A stretch of 64,000 bases of DNA, taken from assembly GCF_028830055.1 (NCBI RefSeq), contig NZ_CP101655.1, positions 892,132-956,131 on the forward strand, given 5' to 3'. Below the pieces are notes generated by a model that was not told the DNA's origin, searched no databases, and worked only from the letters and a program-made list of their open reading frames with translations. Every line of letters starts with the position of its first letter. Position 1 is the stretch's first letter. Source of the stretch: Pseudomonas serboccidentalis. Its GTDB lineage: Bacteria; Pseudomonadota; Gammaproteobacteria; Pseudomonadales; Pseudomonadaceae. Made by a program: the position numbers and the translations under genes. Shown piece by piece: positions 10,171-18,717 of the stretch.

Positions 10171-11454
10171 TCAGACGGCAATCCCTTTGCGGCATTGCAG
10201 TTGCGCGGTGCGTACCCGCGAGAAGGCTCGGGTCAGGCGCAGGAGCATTTCGTCGATGTTGGCCTTGCTGACAGTGAGTGCCGGGGTGAAACGCAGGCAG
10301 CCGGCTTGCGGTGCGTTGAGCAACAAGCCCTCATGCAAGGCGGCATTGACCACGGCATCGGCAGAATCCTCTGACAGCGTCAGCCCCCAGAACAGCCCTT
10401 GCCCGCGCAACTCGCCATGACCGTAACGGTGCGCCAGTCTCGCGAGGCCCTCGCGCAGGTACTGGCCGTGGTCGTTGACTTGCTGCAGAAACGCCCGGTC
10501 CTGCACGCTGTCGAGCACCACCAGACCGGCCGCGGTCATCAGTGCGTTGCCGTGATGAGTGCCGCCCAGTTCACCCGCATCGAAGCAGCAGGCCTTGCCC
10601 CGGGCCAGCAATGCCGCCAGCGGCACGCCGCCACCAAGGCCCTTGCCGAGCACGACGATATCGGCGCGTACGCCGTAGGACTGTTCGGCGAGCAAAGTGC
10701 CACAGCGACCGATGCCGGTCTGAACCTCATCGAGGATCAGCAGAATGCCCAGCTCGCGGCACAGCCGCTCGACGCCTTTGAGGTAATGTTCGGTGGCCGG
10801 AATCACCCCGGCATCACTCTGGATCGGTTCGAGCATGATCGCCACGGTTTGCGCATCAATAGCCGCATGCAGCGCCGACAAGTCATTGAACGGCACCCGA
10901 TCGAAACCCGGCAACAACGGTGCGAAACGGTTGTGCAGGTTGCAACTGTCCGACGCCGAAATCGTCGCCAGACTACGGCCGTGGCAGCCGTGTCTGGCAA
11001 CGATGATCCGCGACGCGCCGCCACGATGCCGCTGGCCCCATTTGCGCGCCAGTTTGATCGCCGCTTCACAGGCTTCGCTACCGCTGTTGAGCAAGTAGGC
11101 CTGATCGCTGGAGGTGCTGGCACACAGGCGCTCGGCGAGGCTGAGCATGCCGCGATTGTGCAGATTGAAACCGGGATTGATCAGCGCCTGAGCCTGACCG
11201 GCAATCGCTTTGACCAGCGCCGAAGGGCTGTGACCGAGGCTGTTGGCGCCGCCGGCCTGGGCGAAGTCGAGATAAGCGCGATCGTTACTGTCCCACAGCC
11301 AGGAGCCCTGGCCGCGAACGAACACCTGTTGCGGGCGTTCGACGCTGGGCATCAGCCGCTCGGCATTCAGGCTTGCGCCTGCATCGGCTGGGTCGGCCTC
11401 GAACGCGAGGTCATCAAGACTCGGCGCCTGGCGCAGCAAACTGAACAGATTCAT
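10171..11454 (-). CDS. Class III PLP aminotransferase (acetylornithine/4-aminobutyrate type)
   Basis: About 427 aa from MNLFSLLRQAPSL. Fold-type I class III features: the phosphate-binding region NSGSEACEAAIKLARKWG, the Asp-containing LILDEVQTGIGRCG, and the PLP lysine in VVLGKGLGGGVPLAAL. The family moves an omega-amino group to 2-oxoglutarate; substrate candidates are acetylornithine, GABA or 5-aminovalerate. It is divergent from a LysR gene, suggesting dedicated regulation. An unusual hairpin covers its ribosome site. The ATG at 11454 is preferred over an upstream start that would read through this hairpin. Confidence 0.85.
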   Translation of the reverse strand: MNLFSLLRQAPSLDDLAFEADPADAGASLNAERLMPSVERPQQVFVRGQGSWLWDSNDRAYLDFAQAGGANSLGHSPSALVKAIAGQAQALINPGFNLHNRGMLSLAERLCASTSSDQAYLLNSGSEACEAAIKLARKWGQRHRGGASRIIVARHGCHGRSLATISASDSCNLHNRFAPLLPGFDRVPFNDLSALHAAIDAQTVAIMLEPIQSDAGVIPATEHYLKGVERLCRELGILLILDEVQTGIGRCGTLLAEQSYGVRADIVVLGKGLGGGVPLAALLARGKACCFDAGELGGTHHGNALMTAAGLVVLDSVQDRAFLQQVNDHGQYLREGLARLAHRYGHGELRGQGLFWGLTLSEDSADAVVNAALHEGLLLNAPQAGCLRFTPALTVSKANIDEMLLRLTRAFSRVRTAQLQCRKGIAV

Positions 11455-11458
11455 TGAC

Positions 11459-11480
11459 AAAAACCTCGTCTGAGGTTTTT
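11459..11480 (-). promoter_or_regulatory. Hairpin sequestering the aminotransferase ribosome site
   Basis: Perfect 9-bp arms AAAAACCTC/GAGGTTTTT with a 4-nt loop lie immediately before the ATG at 11454. On the minus strand the 3' arm contains the only Shine-Dalgarno-like GAGG, and a U-run follows the stem. It could act as a weak terminator or hide the ribosome site. Confidence 0.5.
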
Positions 11481-11595
11481 TGAACTGCCTATGCAAACAC
11501 TGTCGAAGCAAACGCTATTCATCGCGCTTTCTGGCCCTGTAAGCCTTGTGATTGCGGTTAGACTAGGCTCACCGAGGACTTCGGGCCATTTCGAT

Positions 11596-11614
11596 TTATC
11601 AGCATTTTCGATAA
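11596..11614 (+). promoter_or_regulatory. Candidate LysR-type operator
   Basis: TTATC-N9-GATAA, which fits the T-N11-A dyad of LysR-type regulators. It ends 9 bp before the LysR start in the divergent region shared with the aminotransferase. Assigned by pattern and position only. Confidence 0.4.
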
Positions 11615-11623
11615 GAATTACTT

Positions 11624-12553
11624 ATGGATTTCAAACAACTGCGTTATTTCGTCGCGGTCTACGAAGAAGGGCATGTCGGCCGGGCTGCCGAGCGCCTGTC
11701 GATCTCGCAACCGGCGCTGTCGCAACAGATTCGCCATCTTGAACAGAACCTCGACGTCACCCTGTTCGAACGCAGCAGCAAACGCCTGCTGCCGACCCTC
11801 GCCGCTCACACCCTGTACAACCACGCCCTGCCGCTGCTCGATGGTCTGCAACGGGCGCGTGAGGCGCTGGGTAACTTCAAGGGCCAGGCGTTGCGTACCC
11901 TGGCGATTGGCGTGCTGCAAACCGTACACACCAGTCTCGTGCCGCAAATGCTGGAGCGGGTGCGCAAGGCACAGCCACACCTGGTGGTGCAGATCTACGA
12001 GCTCAGCGGACTGGAGATCGAGCGCCGTCTGCTCAATGGTTCGCTGGACATCGGCATCAGCTACCTGCCACCGCGACAGCCCGGGCTGCATGGCGTGATG
12101 TTGTACGAAGATGAGTTGACGCTGGTGATCCCGGCGGATCATCCGTTGCGGGAATTCAAGAAGGTCTCCATCAGTCAGGCGGCCGAGCTGCCGATGTTAC
12201 TGCTGGGCGAAGAATTTCAGATTCGCCAGATCTGGCAGGCTCAGCTGACAAGCCTGGGACGACGCCCGCAAGTGCAGGCCGAACTGAACAATATGCTGGG
12301 GATTCTCGACAGCCTGCCGCACACCAAGCTGGCGACGGTGCTGCCCGGGCGATCAAAGAAGGAATACGACGATCAGGATCTGTTGTGGAAACCGCTGAGC
12401 GAACCGCGGGTGCCGCTGACAGTCGGCCTGGTGTGCCGCGACGTGCAGCGCCAGCAGGCGTCCTTGGCGTTGCTGCGCACCTTGCTGGAAGAGGTGATGC
12501 AGCGTGAGGAACAACCGCTCAAAGGTGCGCCGGCGCTGGATCCCTTGAGCTGA
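11624..12553 (+). CDS. LysR-family transcriptional regulator
   Basis: 309 aa. The N-terminal winged helix-turn-helix reads MDFKQLRYFVAVYEEGHVGR then AAERLSISQPALSQQIRHLE, the canonical LysR signature. The rest is a periplasmic-binding-like effector domain with the hinge segment LAIGVLQTVHTSLVPQMLE near residues 85-105. Divergent orientation and a T-N11-A dyad before its start suggest control of the adjacent aminotransferase gene and of itself. The inducer is unknown. Confidence 0.9.
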   Translation: MDFKQLRYFVAVYEEGHVGRAAERLSISQPALSQQIRHLEQNLDVTLFERSSKRLLPTLAAHTLYNHALPLLDGLQRAREALGNFKGQALRTLAIGVLQTVHTSLVPQMLERVRKAQPHLVVQIYELSGLEIERRLLNGSLDIGISYLPPRQPGLHGVMLYEDELTLVIPADHPLREFKKVSISQAAELPMLLLGEEFQIRQIWQAQLTSLGRRPQVQAELNNMLGILDSLPHTKLATVLPGRSKKEYDDQDLLWKPLSEPRVPLTVGLVCRDVQRQQASLALLRTLLEEVMQREEQPLKGAPALDPLS

Positions 12554-12577
12554 AACTTTTCTTCAGGCAAAAGAAAA

Positions 12578-12597
12578 CCCCGCCGAAGCGGGGCTTT
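12578..12597 (+). terminator. Probable terminator after the LysR gene
   Basis: CCCCGC/GCGGGG arms around CGAA, flanked by AAAA and CTTT, 25 bp after the stop codon. The T tail is short. Confidence 0.6.
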
Positions 12598-12742
12598 GCA
12601 GACTGTTTCCCTGACATCCATTTCACTCCGCCACCCTGGCAGAATCCTACGTGTCCGTGTTGTTGCTTTGCGCTTCCTGCGCGACGTCCATGAGTTGTAG
12701 ATTAGCTGTGGATCCAATCTACGCCTATGGGAGAACAGCAGC

Positions 12743-12772
12743 ACGTCATGTAAGAGAATGCTTACATGACGT
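12743..12772. repeat. Perfect 12-bp inverted repeat
   Basis: ACGTCATGTAAG and its reverse complement separated by AGAATG, just beyond the stop of the acyl-CoA dehydrogenase (minus strand). No U-run follows on either strand. It could be an RNA 3'-end stabiliser or a protein site. Confidence 0.6.
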
Positions 12773-12779
12773 TACTTCA

Positions 12780-14558
12780 TCAGAACTGTTCGGCGTTCAG
12801 CAGAAACAGCGATTCACTGCCAGCCCTCACCGACGCGCTCAGCGAGTGGATGCGCGGCAACAGACGGGCGAAATAGAAACGCGCGGTGCCCAGCTTGCTG
12901 GCGTAGAAATCGTCCTGCGCTTCTTTGCCCAGCGCGGCTTTCGCCATCAATGCCCACATGTAGGCGTAGGCGGTGTAACCAAACGCTTGCAAATACTCGA
13001 CCGAAGCCGCGCCGATTTCGTTCGGATTGGTTTTCGCCCGATCCAGCAGCCAGGCAGTCAACTCGTCGAGGGTGCCAACGGCATCGTTCAGTGGCTTGGT
13101 GAACTCGCCCAGGTCAGCGCTGGCAGTCGCGGTGAAGTGACGGATCTCGTCAGCAAACAGCTGGTAGAACGCGCCACCGCTGCCAACGATCTTGCGCCCG
13201 ACCAGGTCCAGTGCCTGAATGCCGTTGGTACCTTCGTAGATCTGGGTGATGCGCACGTCACGCACCAGTTGCTCCTGGCCCCACTCGCGGATGTAGCCGT
13301 GACCGCCGAAGATCTGCTGGCCGTGGACGGTGGTTTCCAGCCCCAGGTCGGTTAGAAATGCCTTGGCCACTGGCGTCAACAGCGCCACCAGGTCTTCCGC
13401 ACGCTTGCGGGTGGTGGCGTCTTCGCTGAACTTGGCGGTGTCGAGCTGCATCGCCACGTAGGTGGAGAATGCGCGGCCACCTTCGTTGGAGGCTTTCATG
13501 GTCAGCAGCATGCGACGCACGTCCGGGTGGACGATGATCGGGTCTGCGACTTTGTCCTTGTTTTGCGCGCCGGTCGGCGAACGGCTCTGCAGACGATCGC
13601 GGGCGTATTCGACGGCGTTCTGGTAGGAACGCTCGCCGCTGGCCAGGCCTTGAATGCCGACACCCAGACGCTCGTAGTTCATCATGGTGAACATCGCCGC
13701 CAGGCCCTTGTTCGGCTCGCCGACCAGATAACCCACGGCTTCGTCGAAGTTCATCACGCAGGTCGCGGACGCCTGAATGCCCATCTTGTGCTCGATCGAA
13801 CCGCAGTTCGCCGGGTTGCGCGCGCCCAGGCTGCCATCGGCATTGACCATGAACTTTGGCACCAGGAATAGCGAAATGCCTTTCGGGCCAGCCGGGGCGT
13901 CCGGCAGTTTCGCCAGCACCAGGTGAATGATGTTTTCGGTCAGGTCGTGTTCACCGCCAGTGATGAAGATCTTGGTCCCGCTGACCTTGTAGGAGCCGTC
14001 GGCCTGAGGCTCGGCCTTGGTACGGATGATGCCCAGGTCGGTGCCGGCGTGCGGCTCGGTCAGGCACATGGAACCGGCCCAGATGCCGGCGTACATGTTC
14101 GGCAGGTACGCCGCTTTCAGCTCTTCGCTGGCGTGGGCATTGATCGACAGGCAAGCGCCGGCAGTCAGCATCGGATACAGACCGAACGACAGGCTGGCGG
14201 AGTTGACCATCTCTTCGACCTGAGCCGAAACGGCTTTGGGCATGCCCATGCCGCCATAAGCCGGATCGCCACCGACACCGACCCAGCCGCCTTCAGCGTA
14301 AGTCTGATAAGCCTGTGGGAAACCGGCCGGCGTGGTGACAGCACCGTCCTTCCAGTGGCAGCCTTCTTCGTCGGCAGCCCGGCTCAGCGGTGCGATGCTT
14401 TTGCTGGTGACCTTGCCGGCCTCTTCGAGAATGGCTTCTACGGTTTCGGCGTCGACGGTCTCGGCCAAGGCCGGCAGTTCGGCCCAGAGTTTGGCGACCT
14501 CGAATACTTCATTGAGGACGAAGCGCATATCGCGCAGCGGCGCTTTGTAGTCAGCCAT
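12780..14558 (-). CDS. Acyl-CoA dehydrogenase (long, C-terminally extended), copy 1
   Basis: 592 aa, longer than the roughly 380-aa classic family because of a C-terminal extension. Domains in order: N-terminal helical region, middle beta region with MCLTEPHAGTDLG and [15 protein letters not shown], then the helical C-domain. The catalytic Glu sits in YEGTNGIQALDLVGRK (about residue 442), where the family base lies. It oxidises acyl-CoA with FAD and passes electrons to ETF. A close paralog is at 16230-18035. Recalled P. putida orthologs include a phenylacyl-CoA dehydrogenase; the chain specificity here is unknown. GCGAGG precedes the ATG. Confidence 0.88.
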   Translation of the reverse strand: MADYKAPLRDMRFVLNEVFEVAKLWAELPALAETVDAETVEAILEEAGKVTSKSIAPLSRAADEEGCHWKDGAVTTPAGFPQAYQTYAEGGWVGVGGDPAYGGMGMPKAVSAQVEEMVNSASLSFGLYPMLTAGACLSINAHASEELKAAYLPNMYAGIWAGSMCLTEPHAGTDLGIIRTKAEPQADGSYKVSGTKIFITGGEHDLTENIIHLVLAKLPDAPAGPKGISLFLVPKFMVNADGSLGARNPANCGSIEHKMGIQASATCVMNFDEAVGYLVGEPNKGLAAMFTMMNYERLGVGIQGLASGERSYQNAVEYARDRLQSRSPTGAQNKDKVADPIIVHPDVRRMLLTMKASNEGGRAFSTYVAMQLDTAKFSEDATTRKRAEDLVALLTPVAKAFLTDLGLETTVHGQQIFGGHGYIREWGQEQLVRDVRITQIYEGTNGIQALDLVGRKIVGSGGAFYQLFADEIRHFTATASADLGEFTKPLNDAVGTLDELTAWLLDRAKTNPNEIGAASVEYLQAFGYTAYAYMWALMAKAALGKEAQDDFYASKLGTARFYFARLLPRIHSLSASVRAGSESLFLLNAEQF

Positions 14559-14694
14559 GGCAAACCTCGCAAGATCTAAACAGGTAATTCGTGGAAGGAT
14601 GGTTTTCTTTGAGGCCGAGTGTACCCCAACAACTTTTGCGACACATAGGGTCAGGCAGTGACTGATTTGTTATTTTTAGTCATCAGTATTCTTG

Positions 14695-14722
14695 AACAAA
14701 AAGAAGCCCGCATCAGCGGGCT
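14695..14722 (-). terminator. Terminator of the GGDEF gene
   Basis: GCCCGC/GCGGGC arms with a 4-base loop, followed on the minus strand by CTTCTTTTTG, 27 bp after the stop at 14749. Confidence 0.85.
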
Positions 14723-14748
14723 CTTTATCAAAACGGGCGGGACTCGAT

Positions 14749-16038
14749 TCAGCCGGCGACGCTATCCATGCGCACCGCCCCGCGCCGGCTCTGCCCGAAC
14801 GCCATGACGCAGTTACGACCCGCCCCTTTGGCGCTGTACAACGCCTGGTCGGCAGACTTCAGGACTTCTTCCGGGGTGCGCTGCTCCACGCGCTCGGCAA
14901 CGCCGATACTGACCGTGACCGACACACTGGAGGCACCGGAGCCGCCTCGGCGCTGGCGACCTTGCTGGTCGTCCTGCGGACGGTTCTCCTGATTGCGCAA
15001 CTGGATGTTGTAAGAGGCAATCGACTCACGAATGACTTCCAGGTGCGGCATGCACTCCTCAAGGGTTTTGCCTGCAAACACCAGAGCGAATTCCTCACCG
15101 CCATAGCGATACGCCCTACCGCCACCGCTGATTTTCGACAGTTTGCTGGCGACCAGTCGCAGCACCTGGTCACCCACGTCGTGACCGTGGGTGTCGTTGA
15201 ATTTCTTGAAGTGATCGACGTCGCTCATCGCCAGCACATAGTTGCGGCCCAGGCGCTGCATGCGCTCATTGAGCGCGCGACGCCCTGGCAGCCCTGTGAG
15301 CTCATCACGGAAGGCCATTTGGTAGGCCTCGTGCGCCACTGCTGCAGCAATCATCAGCATCACTTGGCTGCACATGATGTTCAGGGTGAACGGCAAAATG
15401 AAGGTTTTCGGCAGCATCCAGAATAAGCCGAGCAGGCCGACCAATTGCGCCGCATGCAGCGGTCGTGGGCTGCGCCAGTATTGCCAAGCCAGCAACAGGA
15501 AAGCCGAGAGGAACACCGGGTAAGACATCTGGATCAGGCTCATCCAGGCACCGTGCAGCGCTGGCCAGCGGATCTCCGAGAGCCACATCAACAGCGCTTG
15601 AGGATAACTTTGCTCAAGACCGAGGGCGACGCTGCCGAAAGCGAGCAGTACGGCGAACCGCGCGACCATGTCCTGAAACAGATGGGTACGCTCCTGCCAC
15701 GCGGCAAACAAGCCGAACAACAACGGCAGCAGCAGACAGACCAGGTGGAACACCACAGCAGCGTCTTCGCGCACTTTGCCATTGTCGCGGTAATAGTCAG
15801 TCTGGGTGTCGAGCAAAAAGTAGGCGATGTACACCGTGAGCATCAGAAACAGTTCGCGCTGACGTCGGTAAACCGCACAGTAAGCACCGCCCAACAGCAG
15901 CACCAGGGTCGGCAACACGTTGAACAGCGAAGTGAAGAACACGTTGAGGTCTTTGACGTACGCAGCCGCCAACCCCGCAAGCAACAACAGCAGTGATGGT
16001 AGAAAATGACTGAAACGTACAGCGGAAGAACGCAGCAA
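14749..16038 (-). CDS. Membrane-bound diguanylate cyclase (GGDEF)
   Basis: 429 aa. The first about 245 residues hold seven or so hydrophobic helices with no recognised sensor name. The C-terminal GGDEF domain begins at FRDELTGLPGRRALNERM and has an intact active site, GGEEF in YRYGGEEFALVF, so it should make c-di-GMP. No clear RxxD inhibitory site is seen. A polar insert of about 20 residues (near ENRPQDDQQGRQRRG) interrupts the domain before VSVTVSIGVAE. The likely start is TTG at 16038 with GGAG upstream and an in-frame stop six codons before it. It lies between two acyl-CoA dehydrogenase paralogs, and a CRP/Vfr palindrome lies upstream. Confidence 0.88.
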   Translation of the reverse strand: MLRSSAVRFSHFLPSLLLLLAGLAAAYVKDLNVFFTSLFNVLPTLVLLLGGAYCAVYRRQRELFLMLTVYIAYFLLDTQTDYYRDNGKVREDAAVVFHLVCLLLPLLFGLFAAWQERTHLFQDMVARFAVLLAFGSVALGLEQSYPQALLMWLSEIRWPALHGAWMSLIQMSYPVFLSAFLLLAWQYWRSPRPLHAAQLVGLLGLFWMLPKTFILPFTLNIMCSQVMLMIAAAVAHEAYQMAFRDELTGLPGRRALNERMQRLGRNYVLAMSDVDHFKKFNDTHGHDVGDQVLRLVASKLSKISGGGRAYRYGGEEFALVFAGKTLEECMPHLEVIRESIASYNIQLRNQENRPQDDQQGRQRRGGSGASSVSVTVSIGVAERVEQRTPEEVLKSADQALYSAKGAGRNCVMAFGQSRRGAVRMDSVAG

Positions 16039-16110
16039 GGGTAAAGCTCCGACCCGTCACATCAAAGAGATGGCATTGTGCCTGCAATGTGGCCAGTTAA
16101 GCACACACAA

Positions 16111-16126
16111 TGTGATCCAGATCACA
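16111..16126. promoter_or_regulatory. CRP/Vfr-type operator
   Basis: TGTGATCCAGATCACA is a perfect TGTGA-N6-TCACA palindrome. It is centred about 80 bp upstream of the GGDEF start codon and lies beyond the terminator of the preceding acyl-CoA dehydrogenase, so it most likely belongs to the GGDEF promoter. Confidence 0.75.
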
Positions 16127-16173
16127 TGCAGTCTCTTTAACGGCAGAAAAGCCGGGTTTCTGAGCGATTCACA

Positions 16174-16210
16174 AACAAAAAAACCGCTGCCCCCGAAGGC
16201 GCAGCGGTTT
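16174..16210 (-). terminator. Terminator of acyl-CoA dehydrogenase copy 2
   Basis: AAACCGCTGC/GCAGCGGTTT arms, followed on the minus strand by a T-run (TTTTTTTG), 20 bp after the stop at 16230. Confidence 0.9.
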
Positions 16211-16229
16211 CGTCAGACCGCGTTAAGGC

Positions 16230-18035
16230 TTAGTAACCCAGCGCGAAGTCTTCTTCTTTCATGTCCATCAGGTTGTTGGCGCCCGACAGCATGGTGGCCA
16301 CGTGGGTACGGGTACGTGGCAGGATGCGCTGGAAGTAGAAGCGCGCGGTTTGCAGCTTGGCGGTGTAGAACGCTGCATCGCCGGTGCCCTCGGCCAGCTT
16401 CTCGGCGGCCAGACGTGCCATGTCAGCCCAGAAGTAGGCCAGGCAGGCGTAACCGGAGTACATCAGGTAGTCCACGGAGGCCGCGCCGACTTCTTCGCGA
16501 TCTTTCATGGCTGCCATACCGACCTTCATGGTCAGCTCGCCCCACTCTTTGTTCAACGCAGCCAGCGGTGCAACGAACTCTTTGACGGCTTCGTTACCTT
16601 CGTTGTTCTGGCAGAACTTGTGGACGATCTTGGTGAAGCCTTTCAGAGCCTCGCCTTGGGTCATCAGTACTTTACGGCCCAGCAGGTCGAGAGCCTGGAT
16701 ACCGGTGGTGCCTTCGTACAGCATCGAAATGCGGCTGTCGCGAACGTTCTGCTCCATGCCCCACTCGGCGATGAAGCCGTGGCCGCCGTAGATCTGCACG
16801 CCGTGGTTGGCGGATTCGAAACCGACTTCGGTCATGAACGCTTTGGCGATCGGCGTCATGAACGCCAGCAGTGCATCGGCTTTCTTCTTCTCTTCTTCAT
16901 CGACGCCGTATTTGACGATGTCGACCTGTTTGGCGGTGAAGTACACCATCGCACGGTTGCCTTCGGCGAATGCCTTCATGGTCAACAGCATGCGGCGTAC
17001 GTCAGGGTGCACGATGATCGGGTCAGCGGCTTTGTCCGGCGCCTTCGGGCCAGTCAGGGAGCGCATTTGCAGACGGTCGCGAGCGTATTTCAGGCCACCC
17101 TGGAAGCCGATTTCGGCGTGGGCCAGACCCTGCAGGGCGGTACCCAGACGTGCGGTGTTCATGAAGGTGAACATGCAGTTCAGGCCTTTGTTCGCCGGGC
17201 CGATCAGAAAACCGGTGGCGCCGTCGAAGTTCATCACGCAAGTGGCGTTGCCGTGGATGCCCATCTTGTGTTCCAGCGAACCGCAGCTCACTGCGTTGCG
17301 CGCACCGATGGTGCCATCGGCGTTCGGCAGGAACTTTGGAACGATGAACAAGGAAATGCCTTTGGTGCCAGCCGGAGCATCCGGCAGTCGGGCCAGTACG
17401 ATGTGGACGATGTTGTCGGCCATGTCGTGTTCGCCGGCCGAGATGAATATCTTGGTGCCAGAAACTTTGTAGGAGCCATCAGCCTGAGGTTCGGCCTTGG
17501 TGCGCAGCATGCCCAGGTCGGTGCCGCAGTGCGGTTCGGTCAGGCACATGGTGCCGGTCCATTCGCCGGAAACCAGCTTGGTCAGATAGGCTTCTTGCTG
17601 CTCAGGGGTGCCGTGCTCGGAGATGGTGTTCATCGCGCCGTGCGACAGGCCTGGGTACATGCCCCACGACCAGTTGGCTTCGCCAACCATTTCGCTGACC
17701 GCCAGACCCAGCGACTCCGGCAGGCCTTGACCGCCGTGCTCGACATCGTGCGCCAGGCTTGGCCAGCCGCCTTCGACGAATTGCTTGTACGCCTCTTTGA
17801 AGCCAGTCGGGGTTTTCACGCCGGACTCGCTCCAGGTGCAGCCTTCGAGGTCGCCCACGCGGTTCAGCGGTGCCAATACCTGCTCACAAAACTTGGCGCC
17901 TTCTTCGAGAATGGCGTCAACCATGTCCGGCGTTGCGTCTGCGCAAGCCGGAAGGCTCTGATAGTGCGCTTCGTAGCCGAGCAGTTCGTCACGAACGAAG
18001 CGAATATCACGCAAGGGGGCCTTGTAGTCAGGCAT
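16230..18035 (-). CDS. Acyl-CoA dehydrogenase (long, C-terminally extended), copy 2
   Basis: 601 aa and the same architecture as the protein at 12780-14558, with shared blocks such as [27 protein letters not shown] and [16 protein letters not shown]. The catalytic Glu is in [16 protein letters not shown] (about residue 441). It is an FAD-dependent acyl-CoA oxidation enzyme of beta-oxidation or a related pathway. Two CAAAC-N4-GTTTG-like elements lie about 60-90 bp upstream, matching the fatty-acid-responsive PsrA repressor site as I recall it. Its own terminator makes it monocistronic. Confidence 0.88.
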   Translation of the reverse strand: MPDYKAPLRDIRFVRDELLGYEAHYQSLPACADATPDMVDAILEEGAKFCEQVLAPLNRVGDLEGCTWSESGVKTPTGFKEAYKQFVEGGWPSLAHDVEHGGQGLPESLGLAVSEMVGEANWSWGMYPGLSHGAMNTISEHGTPEQQEAYLTKLVSGEWTGTMCLTEPHCGTDLGMLRTKAEPQADGSYKVSGTKIFISAGEHDMADNIVHIVLARLPDAPAGTKGISLFIVPKFLPNADGTIGARNAVSCGSLEHKMGIHGNATCVMNFDGATGFLIGPANKGLNCMFTFMNTARLGTALQGLAHAEIGFQGGLKYARDRLQMRSLTGPKAPDKAADPIIVHPDVRRMLLTMKAFAEGNRAMVYFTAKQVDIVKYGVDEEEKKKADALLAFMTPIAKAFMTEVGFESANHGVQIYGGHGFIAEWGMEQNVRDSRISMLYEGTTGIQALDLLGRKVLMTQGEALKGFTKIVHKFCQNNEGNEAVKEFVAPLAALNKEWGELTMKVGMAAMKDREEVGAASVDYLMYSGYACLAYFWADMARLAAEKLAEGTGDAAFYTAKLQTARFYFQRILPRTRTHVATMLSGANNLMDMKEEDFALGY

Positions 18036-18095
18036 AGCGATAAACCTCTGCTGATGTAACCGGGAATGAACGACCGTGTTGAGTTGTTGTGACGG

Positions 18096-18123
18096 TCAAA
18101 CAGTTGTTTGAAACATACGTTTA
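18096..18123. promoter_or_regulatory. Candidate PsrA operator (two overlapping copies)
   Basis: TCAAACAGTTGTTTGA (18096-18111) fits the remembered PsrA consensus (G/C)AAAC-N2-4-GTTT(G/C) exactly. A second copy, GAAAC-ATAC-GTTTA (18110-18123), matches all but the last base. They lie 61-88 bp before the acyl-CoA dehydrogenase start. Confidence 0.65.
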
Positions 18124-18261
18124 CGCCGAAATCTTGTCAAGCGTCGATCTTTTGCCGTTCGTCATCACAGCTTTCAAACGCCGGACACAGCAAACCGCCA
18201 TGGTCTGCGAAGCGCCACGGGCCATACAAAAAGATTAGTTGAGGGAGAAGGACTTACAACG

Positions 18262-18288
18262 AAAAACGCCGCGACAAGGCGCGGCGTT
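18262..18288 (-). terminator. Terminator of the small gene at 18312-18608
   Basis: AACGCCGCG/CGCGGCGTT arms with a 6-base loop, followed on the minus strand by TTTCG, 24 bp after the stop. Confidence 0.8.
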
Positions 18289-18311
18289 CGGCAGACAGCA
18301 GGCGAGAAAAA

Positions 18312-18608
18312 TCAGGCAAACGTATCGATGATCGTACCGAGCATTTCATCGGACGCCTTGGCGACTTTGGTGCCCAGCTCCACCTGGAACTTGCCTTGGG
18401 CCATCTCGGCCATGGCGCTGCCCGGATCCATTTGCTGGCTGCGGTCGATACCGCGCAGACGATCGACCTGCGCCTCGGAGGACTGGCTGGTGACCGAACG
18501 CTCGATGGTGTTGTTGGCAGTCTGGCTGGCCGCCTGATCGACGCGGTTCTGCCCGGTCTGAATGGTGCTCAAACCCGCATAAAAAGCTGTGTTACCGGAG
18601 ATTTCCAT
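18312..18608 (-). CDS. Small protein with flagellar-rod-like N terminus, function unknown
   Basis: 98 aa from MEISGNTAFYAGLS. The N-terminal helix GLSTIQTGQNRVDQAASQTA followed by NNT resembles the first helix of flagellar rod/hook proteins, where heptad hydrophobics precede an ANN-type motif. The middle is polar and Gln-rich; the C terminus LGTKVAKASDEMLGTIIDTF is again helical. There is no signal peptide and no flagellar gene nearby. The ATG at 18608 has a GGAT-GAGA ribosome site; the upstream ATG at 18620 has no spacing. It could be a secreted or structural helper, but I do not recognise it. Confidence 0.7.
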   Translation of the reverse strand: MEISGNTAFYAGLSTIQTGQNRVDQAASQTANNTIERSVTSQSSEAQVDRLRGIDRSQQMDPGSAMAEMAQGKFQVELGTKVAKASDEMLGTIIDTFA

Positions 18609-18717
18609 GGGAGTTCTCATCCTTGGGAAGGATCAATGGTTGCCATTGAAGCAGAGGCGTCAGAAAAACACCCGTCAAAAATACTGATGGCACAGTGCCT
18701 TGTCATAGGCAAAAGCA

